Shown: piece by piece, positions 33,003 through 42,011 of the stretch
Position numbering within the stretch: the first letter of the stretch is position 1
How the letters are laid out: every line of letters begins with the position of its first letter
From: an uncultured Mordavella sp.
GTDB taxonomy: Bacteria > Bacillota > Clostridia > Lachnospirales > Lachnospiraceae
Reading direction: 5' to 3'
NCBI GenBank assembly: GCA_902406105.1
Contig: CABPCP010000025.1
Span: 1 to 43,139 of the forward strand
Length of the DNA: 43,139 nt
Translations under genes and position numbers: made by a program
Notes under the pieces: model-generated
Seen by the model: only the letters and a program-made list of their open reading frames with translations
What the model was told of the DNA's origin: nothing
Database searches by the model: none

Positions 33003-33686
33003 ATGGCTAGGTATGTGAGGGACATAGTATTGAATAAACCGGATGATTTTGTACAGTTCATTATGAATGACTATCTTCAGAAGAACCAATTTGCAATGTC
33101 CGATTGGAAGGGAGAACCGGCTTACCGCGCGGGAGACGCGATGGTAGAAGGCTTTAAGTACCTGAAATGGTCCTATAATAACGGCGTATTCCACCTGGAA
33201 GCATGGCTGAAAGGGACGGCCGGCGGTGAGTGGGACCTGGAGGGCTTTGTAGGAACTTTACAGAAGAAACCTTATAAAGACAGCCTGGAGCAGCTTTTTG
33301 TCACACTCAACCAGACGCTTCCAAATGACCCGCAGATGCAGGCGGCATCCAACATGGGGCCGCAGGACCCTGTTCAGAACCCGCAGGCAGCGGGACCTGG
33401 ACCGCAGAATGGAGGCCCTCAGCCAACGGTGATTCCTGTGCAGACGGTGGACAATACGGGAGCGGCCACAATGGCGCTGGTATTTGGAATCCTAAGCGTA
33501 ATCCTTGCTTTGGTCCTTCCTTTTGGAGGAATTATTTTGTCGGTTCTTGGATTTACAAGAGCAAGACTCGGTTCTGGATCAAGTAAGGCGGGAATGGCAA
33601 AAGCAGGCAAAATCCTATGTATCATTGGCCTGGTCGTGGCGGTCGTGAACTGGGGCCTGGGAATCCTTCTGGTGGTAACGGCGTAA
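33003..33686 (+). CDS. DUF4190-like membrane protein with a folded N-terminal domain
   Basis: 227 residues. Residues 1-105 are a soluble domain (DIVLNKPDDFVQFIMNDYL, WSYNNGVFHLEAWL). A Pro/Gln/Gly-rich linker (about 115-150) joins it to two membrane segments (MALVFGILSVILALVLPFGGIILSVLG and ILCIIGLVVAVVNWGLGIL) of DUF4190 type. AAAAGGAGGAG before the ATG at 33003 sets the start; TATAAT at 32963-32968 may be its -10. The function is unknown, and this layout is common in Lachnospiraceae. It stands alone between terminators. Confidence 0.75.
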   Translation: MARYVRDIVLNKPDDFVQFIMNDYLQKNQFAMSDWKGEPAYRAGDAMVEGFKYLKWSYNNGVFHLEAWLKGTAGGEWDLEGFVGTLQKKPYKDSLEQLFVTLNQTLPNDPQMQAASNMGPQDPVQNPQAAGPGPQNGGPQPTVIPVQTVDNTGAATMALVFGILSVILALVLPFGGIILSVLGFTRARLGSGSSKAGMAKAGKILCIIGLVVAVVNWGLGILLVVTA

Positions 33687-33700
33687 ATAAACGGAATAAG

Positions 33701-33737
33701 AAAAGGCGCTGTCCGTTATGCGGGCGGCGCCTTTTTA
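33701..33737 (+). terminator. Terminator after the DUF4190-like gene
   Basis: AAAAGGCGCTGTCCG pairs with CGGGCGGCGCCTTTT with small mismatches and ends in T5. Confidence 0.88.
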
Positions 33738-33833
33738 CTTTGATTTTACCTAAGGCAGATGGAAGATATAACAAAAGAAACGTATAGTGAAAATAGAAAA
33801 ATTTAAAAATATTATTACGGGAAGGAAATCTGA

Positions 33834-35207
33834 ATGGGAAAAATCTATGTGCTTGATACCAATGTTCTGATCCAGGCGCCATATGCGCCGGCCTGTTTTG
33901 AGGAAAATGAAGTGATACTCCCGCTGGTGGTGCTGGAGGAGTTGGACAATCTGAAGAAAGACGAAGGAGAGCGGGGGGCGAATGTGCGCCGGGCAATCCG
34001 TTTTCTGGAGCAGATGCGCTCCAAAGGTAATCTGCTGGATGGGATCAGGATGGAAAATGAGGGGATCCTGAAAGTGGAGAAAAACTACCTGGATGTGGAG
34101 CTGCCGCCAGACCTTCCCGACTACAAATCGGACAATCGAATTCTAAAAGTATGTAAAGGGCTGTCTCAGTCCAGAGAAGAGCAGGTCACTCTGGTGACAA
34201 AGGATATCCTGCTTCGCATTAAGGCACAGATCCTGGGGATCCGGGCGGAAGATTTTACCACAGAACAGGTGGGAGAGCATGAGACGCAATATCAGGGCAG
34301 GATTCAGGTGTATGTGCCGGAAGAGGCTTTTAAAGATTTTAAGAAAAAGGGGATCAGCGCAGAGCTGGTCTATTGTATGGATGAAGACGGGAAAGCGTGG
34401 GTGCCGGAATTGTTTGAAAATGAGTTTGTAATTTTAAAGGCAGATCAGTCCCACAAAAAAACCCAGCTTGGAAGAGTGGAGAAAGGGATGATCCGGAAGC
34501 TGGATTACAGGAAAAGCACGCCTTATGGGGTAAAGCCAAGGAACGCCGGGCAGTATTTTATCCAGGAAGCGCTGATGCAGCCGGCGGAAAAGGCGCCTCT
34601 GGTGATCATCAAGGGAATTGCCGGAACCAGTAAGACCTTTTATTCTCTGGCGGTAGGGCTGGAAAAAATGCTGAATCACTATACCGGGGAATACCGGAGG
34701 ATTCTGATCTGCCGGCCAAACGCGCAGTTTGATTCTGAAATAGGCTTTCTGCCGGGCAATGAGCAGGAGAAGATTTCTCCTCTCTTACGTCCGGTGATCG
34801 ATAATTTGGAACAATTGGTAGATTCCGATGAAAAGGAAAGATACAGCAGTGAGACGGAACTGTCCGGGAAAATAGAAGAAATCTTTGAGAGAGGAATCAT
34901 CCAGGCGGAGGCTATGAACTTTATCCGAGGAAGATCCATCGTAAAGACCTATCTGATCATAGATGAAGCGCAGAATATGACGCCCGCTCAGGTGAAGGGA
35001 ATTATTACACGGGCGGGAAAAGATACGAAGATCATCCTTCTGGGAGATCCGGGGCAGATAGATCGGCCCTTCTTAGATGAACGGACAAACGGGTTGAGTT
35101 ATGCGGCGGAACATATGAAGGGAAGCCCTCTGTGCTGGCAGATCACGCTGACGCCTGAGGAGTGTGAAAGGTCAGAATTAGCAGTGGATGCGGTCCAGAG
35201 GCTATAG
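33834..35207 (+). CDS. PIN-PhoH family ATPase
   Basis: 457 residues. An N-terminal PIN-like nuclease domain (VLDTNVLI with Asp8, LPLVVLEELDNLKK, DNRILKVCKGL, LVTKDILLRIKA) is joined to a C-terminal PhoH ATPase. Walker A is GIAGTSKT (residues 261-268) and Walker B LIIDEAQNM (about 378). Family members of this PhoH2 type are RNA helicases with ribonuclease activity, sometimes paired with antitoxins. The third Gly of the usual GTGKT is Ser here. AAGGAAA lies before the ATG. A terminator follows. Confidence 0.9.
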   Translation: MGKIYVLDTNVLIQAPYAPACFEENEVILPLVVLEELDNLKKDEGERGANVRRAIRFLEQMRSKGNLLDGIRMENEGILKVEKNYLDVELPPDLPDYKSDNRILKVCKGLSQSREEQVTLVTKDILLRIKAQILGIRAEDFTTEQVGEHETQYQGRIQVYVPEEAFKDFKKKGISAELVYCMDEDGKAWVPELFENEFVILKADQSHKKTQLGRVEKGMIRKLDYRKSTPYGVKPRNAGQYFIQEALMQPAEKAPLVIIKGIAGTSKTFYSLAVGLEKMLNHYTGEYRRILICRPNAQFDSEIGFLPGNEQEKISPLLRPVIDNLEQLVDSDEKERYSSETELSGKIEEIFERGIIQAEAMNFIRGRSIVKTYLIIDEAQNMTPAQVKGIITRAGKDTKIILLGDPGQIDRPFLDERTNGLSYAAEHMKGSPLCWQITLTPEECERSELAVDAVQRL

Positions 35208-35218
35208 AGAAAAATTCC

Positions 35219-35260
35219 GCGGAAGGTGACACGGGAAATTTTGGGGCGCCTTCCGCTTTT
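35219..35260 (+). terminator. Terminator after the PhoH gene
   Basis: GCGGAAGG (35219-35226) and CCTTCCGC (35249-35256) form a perfect 8-bp stem followed by T4. It overlaps a possible GTG start at 35226 of the next frame, arguing against that start. Confidence 0.8.
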
Positions 35261-35291
35261 GATTATAGAAAGACAGGAGCAGAGAATACGA

Positions 35292-35951
35292 GTGATCAGT
35301 TATAAAGATATTAAAAAAAATGAAGAGATAAACGCATTGATCGAAAAAGGCAATGATGTCCTGTATGAGCTGGGATACACGGAACACTCCAAGAAGCATG
35401 CCGCCAGAGTCGCCCAGCGGGCAGGAGAGATCCTTGAAAAACTAGAATTTGACAAACATGAGGTAGAACTTGCGAAGATCGCGGGATATATGCATGATAT
35501 CGGCAACTGCGTCAACCGGAATGACCATGCCCACAGCGGCGCTGTCCTGGCCTATCAGGTGTTGAAAGATTTGAGCTTTCCGATGAATGATATTCTTACG
35601 GTGGTGACGGCCATCGGTCACCATGACGAAGAGACAGGGACGGCGGTAGACGCGGTGTCGGCGGCGCTTATCCTGGCAGATAAAACAGATGTGAGAAGGA
35701 ACCGGGTACAGAACAGAACGCCTGCCAATTTCGATATCCATGACCGGGTGAATTACGCGGCTTTGAAAGCCGCGTTGGAATTAAAAGAAGAAAAGAAAGT
35801 GATTCAAATGAATCTGGAACTGGATGACGAGATCTGTACCGTAATGGATTATTTTGAGATTTTTCTCCAGCGTATGCTCATGTGCCGGCGGGCGGCAGAA
35901 GTGCTGGGCTGCCGGTTTAAGCTGGTGGCCAATGGGAATAAATTATGTTAA
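35292..35951 (+). CDS. HD-domain phosphohydrolase
   Basis: 219 residues. The metal site of the HD superfamily is seen as HSKKHAARVA, MHDIGNC (HD pair), NDHAHSG and TAIGHHDEETG. Substrates in the superfamily are nucleotides or cyclic dinucleotides and cannot be told here. I chose GTG at 35292, eleven bases after AGGAGC; the upstream GTG at 35226 lies in the terminator. The C-terminal helical part (LELKEEKKVIQMNLELDDEI) is usual in this clade of predicted HD phosphohydrolases. Confidence 0.83.
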   Translation: MISYKDIKKNEEINALIEKGNDVLYELGYTEHSKKHAARVAQRAGEILEKLEFDKHEVELAKIAGYMHDIGNCVNRNDHAHSGAVLAYQVLKDLSFPMNDILTVVTAIGHHDEETGTAVDAVSAALILADKTDVRRNRVQNRTPANFDIHDRVNYAALKAALELKEEKKVIQMNLELDDEICTVMDYFEIFLQRMLMCRRAAEVLGCRFKLVANGNKLC

Positions 35952-35965
35952 GCTGGGGCGAGATC

Positions 35966-35995
35966 AAAAGGGTGTCTGCCCAGACGGCTTTTTGC
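35966..35995. terminator. Terminator between convergent HD and VOC genes
   Basis: AAAAG...GTCT-GCCC-AGAC...CTTTTT, a two-part stem with T5, lies just after the HD gene. Confidence 0.55.
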
Positions 35996-36015
35996 CTGAT
36001 CTGGACAGTTCCAAA

Positions 36016-36393
36016 TCAATCGTTGGCCGGGCAGATTTCAATCCAGTATCCGTCAGGATCGCTGATGAAATAAATACCCATCTCGGGGTTTTCGAAGCAG
36101 ACGCAGTTCATTTCCCGATGCAGGGCAAGCGCCGTCTCCATGTCATCCACCTTCATGGCGAGGTGAGATTCATTATCTCCCAGATCATAAGGGCGGTCCA
36201 TGTCTCTTAACCAGGTCAGCTCCAGAAGATGCGGCGTGGTTTCATCCCCCATGAATACTAATTTGAAACTTCCGTCTTCAGCGGTTTTCTCTCTTGTGAC
36301 GGAAAGTCCCAGGGCTTTTTTGTAAAACTCTACCGCCTTGTCCAGATCCAGGACATTAATATTATTATGATAGAAAGTAAATTTCATTTGCAT
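36016..36393 (-). CDS. VOC-superfamily (glyoxalase-like) protein
   Basis: 125 residues, one VOC module of two beta-alpha-beta-beta-beta units: NINVLDLDKAVEFYKKALGL and HLAMKVDDMETALALHREM, ending FISDPDGYWIEICPAND. It is close to lactoylglutathione lyase and related dioxygenases, with likely metal ligands His11 region, Glu in HLLELTW, His in SHLAMKV and Glu in IEICP. AAGGAGG lies four bases before ATG 36393 and ten before ATG 36387, so either may be used. It may detoxify methylglyoxal or modify another small molecule. Confidence 0.85.
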   Translation of the reverse strand: MQMKFTFYHNNINVLDLDKAVEFYKKALGLSVTREKTAEDGSFKLVFMGDETTPHLLELTWLRDMDRPYDLGDNESHLAMKVDDMETALALHREMNCVCFENPEMGIYFISDPDGYWIEICPAND

Positions 36394-36460
36394 AGATCCT
36401 CCTTGATTCTTTTTGGAAACACAAAATAAGTATATCATTTGTGGCAGAAGAAAAAAAGAT

Positions 36461-36483
36461 GTGTTATAATCAAGAAATAACAC
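36461..36483. promoter_or_regulatory. Inverted repeat over the -10 box of the YcxB-like gene
   Basis: GTGTTAT (36461-36467) and ATAACAC (36477-36483) are perfect inverted copies nine bases apart; TATAAT (36465-36470) overlaps the left arm. It is a likely operator between the divergent VOC and YcxB-like genes. Confidence 0.45.
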
Positions 36484-36502
36484 TTCAGAATGGAGAAAGA
36501 AT

Positions 36503-37051
36503 ATGTCGGTGAAAGTTGAGGTCCGGATGGATGCAAAATCAATGGCGGATTTTATGGTATATCATATTTTCTCAGGGAAAGCGGGAGTCATGGCGCTGAT
36601 TCTGGGAGGGCTGAACGTTGGGTGTACTGTTTCGTTTGTGCTGCGGGGAAATTACGGGATGGCAGGACTATTTCTTGCTTTTGCGGTCCTTGTTCTGGCG
36701 GGGTTTCCGTATATAATCCGCAGGAAAGTAATAAGGCAGGTGGAGGCATCTGAGCGGTTGCGGGCTCCGGTAACGTATACCTTTGATGAAGAAGGAATTG
36801 AGACAGTGAGAGAAGATGACAGCGGAAAGGCTTCCTGGGATGTGTTTCAGAAGGCGGTATCCAGGAAAAGAATCCTTATCTTATACGATGCGGCCAAGCA
36901 TGCGATTGTTCTGCCGGTAGACCAGTTGGGAGAAAACTACAGGCCTGTTGTGGATATGATCCGGGCGCATATGCCTGCAAAAGCCATGAAGATCCGTCCG
37001 GTGACGGTGGAGGAGAAAGGGGTTTCAGATGATCCGGGAGACAAACAGTGA
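36503..37051 (+). CDS. YcxB-like membrane protein
   Basis: 182 residues. Two membrane segments (about 26-47 and 51-72) separate a short N-terminal strand region (VEVRMDAKSMADFMVYH) from a cytoplasmic domain (PVTYTFDEEGIETVRED, DVFQKAVSRKRILILYDAAKHAIVLPVDQL) typical of YcxB-like proteins. The function is unknown. It ends 23 bases inside tsaE, so the two are translationally coupled, although a role in tRNA modification is not implied. Confidence 0.75.
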   Translation: MSVKVEVRMDAKSMADFMVYHIFSGKAGVMALILGGLNVGCTVSFVLRGNYGMAGLFLAFAVLVLAGFPYIIRRKVIRQVEASERLRAPVTYTFDEEGIETVREDDSGKASWDVFQKAVSRKRILILYDAAKHAIVLPVDQLGENYRPVVDMIRAHMPAKAMKIRPVTVEEKGVSDDPGDKQ

Positions 37052-37454
37052 GAAAGAAACATATGAACTAGGATTCCAAATGGGAACGGAAGCCAGGCCG
37101 GGAGATGTGTATACGCTGGTTGGCGACCTGGGGGTTGGCAAGACGGTTTTTACACAGGGGCTGGCTGCCGGGTTAGAAGTTGCGGAACCAGTCAACAGTC
37201 CTACATTTACGATCGTGCAGGTATATGAGGAAGGGCGTCTGCCCTTCTATCATTTTGACGTTTACCGGATCGGAGATGTAGAAGAGATGGAAGAAATCGG
37301 GTATGAAGACTATTTCTACGGGAAGGGCGTCTGCCTGATCGAGTGGGCGGATCTGATCGAAGAGCTTCTGCCGGAACATTACACGGAGATAAAGATTGAA
37401 AAAAACCTGGAAAAGGGATTTGATTATCGGAGGATCAGCATATGCGAATATTAG
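37029..37454 (+). CDS. tsaE: tRNA threonylcarbamoyladenosine (t6A) biosynthesis ATPase TsaE
   Basis: 141 residues. Walker A is GDLGVGKT (residues 33-40), followed by NSPTFTIVQVYE, YHFDVYRI and LIEWADLIEELLP, all TsaE hallmarks. It regulates the TsaB-TsaD-TsaE complex that attaches threonylcarbamoyl to A37 of ANN-decoding tRNAs. It overlaps the upstream gene by 23 bases and tsaB by 13 bases. Confidence 0.95.
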   Translation: MIRETNSEKETYELGFQMGTEARPGDVYTLVGDLGVGKTVFTQGLAAGLEVAEPVNSPTFTIVQVYEEGRLPFYHFDVYRIGDVEEMEEIGYEDYFYGKGVCLIEWADLIEELLPEHYTEIKIEKNLEKGFDYRRISICEY

Positions 37455-38185
37455 CGCTGGATAGTTCGGGACTGGTGGCAAGCGTGGCTCTTGTAGAAGG
37501 AGACGGAGATATCCGTACAGAACAGATTATCGCGGAATATACAGTGAATTATAAAAAGACGCACTCACAGACGCTTCTGCCGATGTTGGATGAGATTGTA
37601 AAAATGACGGAGACGGATCTGGAAAGTATCGATGCGATCGCGGTAGCGGCAGGACCCGGATCGTTTACTGGTCTGCGCATTGGATCTGCCACAGCAAAAG
37701 GTCTTGGCCTTGCGCTTTCGAAACCATTGATCCATGTCCCCACATTGGAAGGACTTGCCTGCAATCTATTTGGTTGTGAGGGGATCGTCTGTCCCATCAT
37801 GGATGCCAGAAGAAGGCAGGTCTATACAGGAATCTATCGATTTGAAGAAGGACGCCTTAAGGTACTGAGAGACCAGATGGCTGTCGGGATTGAGGAACTG
37901 GGCGGATATTTGAAGGAATATGAAGAGAAGGTTACCTTCCTGGGAGACGGTGTGCCGGTTTTTGGAGGAGACTTGGAACATACGATCATGAAGGGAAGAA
38001 AAATCGCCTTTGCGCCAGCCAATATGAACCGCCAGAGGGCTGCTTCAGTAGGCGTTAGGGGAATTCAGTATTATCTGGAAGGCAAGATGGAGACGGCGGC
38101 GGAACATCGGCCGGACTATCTGAGAATGTCCCAGGCTGAGAGGGAGAGAAAGGAGCGGCTGAAAAATGATCCGGTTTCAATGTGA
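37442..38185 (+). CDS. tsaB: t6A biosynthesis dimerisation protein TsaB
   Basis: 247 residues of the ASKHA fold (RILALDSSGLVASVAL; AVAAGPGSFTGLRIGSATAKGL; CPIMDARRRQVYTGIY). TsaB lacks catalysis itself and scaffolds TsaD. It overlaps tsaE and the threonine aldolase gene (20 bases). The C-terminal basic tail (AERERKERLK) is usual in clostridial TsaB. Confidence 0.95.
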   Translation: MRILALDSSGLVASVALVEGDGDIRTEQIIAEYTVNYKKTHSQTLLPMLDEIVKMTETDLESIDAIAVAAGPGSFTGLRIGSATAKGLGLALSKPLIHVPTLEGLACNLFGCEGIVCPIMDARRRQVYTGIYRFEEGRLKVLRDQMAVGIEELGGYLKEYEEKVTFLGDGVPVFGGDLEHTIMKGRKIAFAPANMNRQRAASVGVRGIQYYLEGKMETAAEHRPDYLRMSQAERERKERLKNDPVSM

Positions 38186-39200
38186 CTATGGAGAAGGAGC
38201 GCATCCTTCTATTTTAAAAAGGCTGGAAGAGACCAATATGGAGCAGACAGCAGGATATGGAGAAGATCCCTACTGTGAAAGCGCAAGGAGGAAAATCCGG
38301 GAATTGTGTGAAAGCCCGGAAGCGGACGTGCATTTCCTAGTGGGAGGGACTCAAACGAATTTTACGGTGATCAGCGCCATTCTGCGCCCGCACCAAGGGG
38401 TGCTGGCGGCCCAGAGCGGTCATATCAATGTTCATGAAACGGGAGCGGTGGAGGCCACAGGGCATAAGGTTCTTACGCTGCCAAGCACGGACGGGACGAT
38501 CTGCGCGGACCAAGTGCGGGAAATCTGGAAGGAGCACTGGGAGGATGCGAATCATGAACATGTCGTACAGCCGGGAATGGTCTATATCTCTCATCCTACG
38601 GAAAACGGAACCCTGTACTCCAAAGAGAAGCTGACGGAATTGTCCAAGGCGTGCCAAGAACTGGGACTTCCGTTATTTTTGGATGGAGCCAGACTGGGAT
38701 ATGGGCTGATGGCGGAGACCTCGGATCTGACTTTGGCGGATGTGGCAGAGCTGACAGATGTTTTCTATATTGGAGGAACAAAAGTAGGCGCTTTGTTTGG
38801 CGAAGCGGTAGTGATTACCAATCCGGCCTTGAAACAGGACTTCCGCTATCTGATCAAGCAGCGGGGAGGAATGCTGGCAAAAGGACGGCTCCTTGGCCTG
38901 CAGTTTGAGACACTTTTTACCGATGGCCTGTATTTTGAGCTTGGAAAACGGGCGGATGAATTGGCGCTGCGGTTAAAGAAGGCATTTTTAGACAAAGGCT
39001 ATGGACTGGCCTATGATTCCTATACAAATCAGCAGTTTCCAATCCTTCCCGAAGAACACTTGGAGAAATTAAGAGAGAAGTATGCCTTTGGCTTCTGGGA
39101 GGACGCAGGAGAAGGGCGCCAGGCCGTCCGGTTCTGTACAAGCTGGGCGACAACGGAAGAAGCGGTGGAAAGCCTGATCTGGGACATCCAAGGATTGTAA
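38166..39200 (+). CDS. Low-specificity L-threonine aldolase family protein
   Basis: 344 residues of PLP fold-type I. Motifs are FLVGGTQTNFTVISAIL, HINVHETGAVEATGHKVL, ISHPTENGTLYS, PLFLDGARLGYGL and the PLP Lys in FYIGGTKVGALFGE. It would split L-threonine or allo-threonine to glycine and acetaldehyde. It starts inside the end of tsaB and ends one base before rimI, so it is firmly in the t6A operon. Threonine is the t6A precursor, so the placing may be meaningful. Other beta-hydroxy amino acids could be the true substrate. Confidence 0.88.
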   Translation: MIRFQCDYGEGAHPSILKRLEETNMEQTAGYGEDPYCESARRKIRELCESPEADVHFLVGGTQTNFTVISAILRPHQGVLAAQSGHINVHETGAVEATGHKVLTLPSTDGTICADQVREIWKEHWEDANHEHVVQPGMVYISHPTENGTLYSKEKLTELSKACQELGLPLFLDGARLGYGLMAETSDLTLADVAELTDVFYIGGTKVGALFGEAVVITNPALKQDFRYLIKQRGGMLAKGRLLGLQFETLFTDGLYFELGKRADELALRLKKAFLDKGYGLAYDSYTNQQFPILPEEHLEKLREKYAFGFWEDAGEGRQAVRFCTSWATTEEAVESLIWDIQGL

Positions 39201-39201
39201 G

Positions 39202-39651
39202 ATGATCAAGATAAGAGAGATCCAAAGAGTGGAACTGGAAGAAGTGGCAAAACTGGAACAGACGATCTTCCCGGACGCATGGAGCCTGGGAAGCCTTGAG
39301 GAAACCTTCGAGCAGGAGCGGACGTTGCTTTTGGGCGCCTGGATGAAAGAGACGCTGGCTGGTTATCTGATCCTGTATTATGTATTGGATGAAGGAGAGA
39401 TCGCCAGGATCGCGGCGGCGCCTGCAGCCAGGAGGAAGGGCGTAGGGAGCAGCCTGCTTGAGGAACTGGAAAACAGATGCGGGGAGATCAAAGTCCAAAG
39501 ACTTCTGCTGGATGTAAGAGCGGGGAACGAAACCGCCAGAAGCTTTTATAGGGGTCACGGCTTCCAGGAAGATGGCAAGCGGAAAAATTTTTATACGAAC
39601 CCTGTGGAAGATGGGATTCTTATGAGCAAGGATCTTGGAAATGGACATTGA
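39202..39651 (+). CDS. rimI: Ribosomal protein S18 alanine N-acetyltransferase RimI
   Basis: 149 residues of the GNAT fold: acetyl-CoA loop AAAPAARRKGVGSSLLEEL (R/Q-x-x-G-x-G/A) and the C-terminal RSFYRGHGFQEDGKRKNFY typical of RimI. It acetylates the N-terminal Ala of S18 in E. coli, and may act on other proteins here. Position between tsaB and tsaD supports the assignment. Confidence 0.92.
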   Translation: MIKIREIQRVELEEVAKLEQTIFPDAWSLGSLEETFEQERTLLLGAWMKETLAGYLILYYVLDEGEIARIAAAPAARRKGVGSSLLEELENRCGEIKVQRLLLDVRAGNETARSFYRGHGFQEDGKRKNFYTNPVEDGILMSKDLGNGH

Positions 39652-39793
39652 CGTCTGTCCACATGCGGGAGCTGTTATAGAAAATAACTGGCAGTTCTGT
39701 CAGCAGTTCCCACTAGGAATAAACCTGGCGGGCGGATATAATGGAGGCGTAACAGTAAGACAAGACGATTTTGATATATACAGGAGGAATCGT

Positions 39794-40027
39794 ATGCGCC
39801 AATATGAGACAAAGGTCAGAGAGACGAAAGAGATCAGCAAGATCATATGCAATAAATGCGGACGTAAGATTCCGGTGGTTGAAGGGGTTCCCAGGGAGGA
39901 TTTCCTGGAAGTGGAAAAACGCTGGGGATATTTTTCCGGAAAAGACGGCCAGATAGACCGGTTTGATCTGTGTGAGAAATGCTATGATGAGCTTGTAAAA
40001 AGTTTTCGGATCAAAATGGGAGATTGA
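39794..40027 (+). CDS. Small zinc-ribbon protein
   Basis: 77 residues, start set by AGGAGGAA (39782-39789) four bases upstream. Two CxxC pairs (ICNKCGRK and DLCEKCYDEL) are 45 residues apart and would bind one zinc. It lies between rimI and RNase Z. No named function; related small proteins are frequent in Lachnospiraceae. The 142 bases before it hold no clear gene or promoter. Confidence 0.75.
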   Translation: MRQYETKVRETKEISKIICNKCGRKIPVVEGVPREDFLEVEKRWGYFSGKDGQIDRFDLCEKCYDELVKSFRIKMGD

Positions 40028-40037
40028 GGAATAAAAA

Positions 40038-40946
40038 ATGTTAGATGTATGTTTGCTTGGAACAGGAGGCATGATGCCTCTGCCGTACCGCTGGCTGACA
40101 GCGCTTATGGCGAGATATAACGGCAGCAGTCTTTTGATCGACTGCGGCGAGGGGACGCAGATAGCCATTAAGGAGCGGGGCTGGAGTTTTAAGCCCATCG
40201 ATGTGATTTGTTTTACCCACTATCACGGAGATCATATCAGCGGACTTCCGGGGCTGCTTCTTACAATGGGAAATGCGGATCGGACAGAACCATTGACGCT
40301 GATCGGGCCCAAAGGGCTGGAGCGGGTGGTGAACGCTCTTCGGGTCATCGCCCCGGAATTGCCGTTTCCAATCAAATATGTTGAGATTGCCGGGCCGGAG
40401 CAGACATTCGAATTGAATGGCTACCGGCTGAAGGCGTTTCGGGTCAACCATAATGTGATCTGTTACGGATATACAATGGAAATAGACCGGGCCGGGAAGT
40501 TCGACGTGGAGCGGGCGAATAAGGCGGGAATCCCCAAACATTTCTGGGGAACTCTGCAAAAGGGAGAAACGGTGGAAGAAGACGGGAAAATCTACACTCC
40601 GGATATGGTGCTTGGACCGCCCAGAAAAGGACTGAAAATCACCTATTGTACCGATACCCGTCCAACAGATTCCATCCGGGAGAACGCCAGGGGCGCGGAT
40701 CTGTTTGTATGTGAAGGAATGTATGGAGAGAAGGACAAGCAGAAGAAAGCCAAAGAATATAAGCACATGACCTTCTATGAAGCGGCGCAGATCGCCCAAG
40801 AAGCCGATGTGGGAGAAATGTGGCTGACACATTACAGTCCGTCTCTGAACAGACCGGAAGAGTATATGGACGAGGTGAAGAAAATCTTTCCGCGGGCGGT
40901 GGCGGCGAAAGACGGCCGTACGATGGAACTGGTTTTTTCAGATTAG
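40038..40946 (+). CDS. rnz: Ribonuclease Z
   Basis: 302 residues of the metallo-beta-lactamase fold, start ATG 40038. The zinc motif is HYHGDH (His61, His63, Asp65, His66), with [28 protein letters not shown] and LTHYSPS as later ligands. It trims tRNA 3' ends so that CCA can be added, which matters here because none of the seven tRNA genes encodes CCA. It sits with the tRNA-modification genes. Confidence 0.95.
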   Translation: MLDVCLLGTGGMMPLPYRWLTALMARYNGSSLLIDCGEGTQIAIKERGWSFKPIDVICFTHYHGDHISGLPGLLLTMGNADRTEPLTLIGPKGLERVVNALRVIAPELPFPIKYVEIAGPEQTFELNGYRLKAFRVNHNVICYGYTMEIDRAGKFDVERANKAGIPKHFWGTLQKGETVEEDGKIYTPDMVLGPPRKGLKITYCTDTRPTDSIRENARGADLFVCEGMYGEKDKQKKAKEYKHMTFYEAAQIAQEADVGEMWLTHYSPSLNRPEEYMDEVKKIFPRAVAAKDGRTMELVFSD

Positions 40947-40965
40947 ACAGGGAGAAACGAAAAAT

Positions 40966-41985
40966 ATGAAGGATAATTTGATTCTGGCAATTGAAAGTTC
41001 CTGCGATGAGACAGCGGCGGCTGTTGTGAAAAATGGGCGGGAGGTTCTTTCCAATGTGATTTCTTCGCAGATCGATCTGCATACCCTTTATGGCGGAGTG
41101 GTTCCGGAGATTGCCTCCAGAAAACATATTGAAAGGATCAACCAGGTGATCGAAGAGGCTCTGAGAACCGCTGAAACCACACTGGACCAGATAACGGCGG
41201 TGGCAGTTACTTATGGGCCGGGGCTTGTGGGCGCTCTTCTTGTGGGAGTGGCAGAGGCGAAAGCGATCGCCTATGCTGCCGGGAAACCATTGGTAGGAGT
41301 CCATCACATTGAAGGCCATATTGCGGCTAACTTTATCGAGCACAAGGAATTGGAGCCTCCGTTTCTGTCGCTGGTGGTATCCGGAGGCCACACCCATTTG
41401 GTGAGAGTGGAGGATTACGGAACATTTACGATCCTGGGAAGAACGAGAGATGATGCGGCCGGGGAAGCTTTTGACAAGGTGGCCAGAGCGATCGGCCTTG
41501 GTTATCCGGGAGGCCCTAAGATTGATAAAGTGTCGAAGGAAGGCGATTCGGACGCGATTTCATTTCCCAGAGCCCATGTGGAGGATGCCCCGTATGATTT
41601 CAGCTTCAGCGGCCTGAAGTCCGCGGTCCTGAATTATATCAATGGGTGCCGGATGAAGGGGCAGACTTTCCGGCAGGCAGATGTGGCGGCCTCCTTCCAG
41701 AAGGCAGTGACAGATGTTTTGGTGGAAAATGCCATGCGCGCGGTGGAAGAGTATCATGCGGATAAATTTGCCATCGCTGGCGGGGTCGCGGCCAATTCGG
41801 CGCTGCGGCAGGCAATGAAAGAAGCGTGTGAACAGCGGAATGTCAAACTGTATTATCCGTCCCCTGTTTACTGCACAGATAATGCGGCGATGATCGGGGC
41901 GGCCGGATATTATGAATATCAAAAAGGAACCCGGCATGGCTGGGATCTCAATGCGGTTCCAAATCTGAAGCTGGGAGAACGTTAG
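40966..41985 (+). CDS. tsaD: tRNA threonylcarbamoyltransferase TsaD
   Basis: 339 residues of the ASKHA fold. Motifs are [40 protein letters not shown], the iron site HIEGH (His114 and His118), [41 protein letters not shown] and [13 protein letters not shown]. It transfers threonylcarbamoyl to A37 with TsaB and TsaE. The ribosome site is GGGAGAAA. Confidence 0.97.
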   Translation: MKDNLILAIESSCDETAAAVVKNGREVLSNVISSQIDLHTLYGGVVPEIASRKHIERINQVIEEALRTAETTLDQITAVAVTYGPGLVGALLVGVAEAKAIAYAAGKPLVGVHHIEGHIAANFIEHKELEPPFLSLVVSGGHTHLVRVEDYGTFTILGRTRDDAAGEAFDKVARAIGLGYPGGPKIDKVSKEGDSDAISFPRAHVEDAPYDFSFSGLKSAVLNYINGCRMKGQTFRQADVAASFQKAVTDVLVENAMRAVEEYHADKFAIAGGVAANSALRQAMKEACEQRNVKLYYPSPVYCTDNAAMIGAAGYYEYQKGTRHGWDLNAVPNLKLGER

Positions 41986-42011
41986 AGGCTGGATACAGGG
42001 AGGACGGGCAG

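Noticed and set aside
39648..39680. Promoter before the zinc-ribbon gene
   Set aside because: TTGACG and TATAGA-like boxes are 22 bases apart, too far for a usual promoter.
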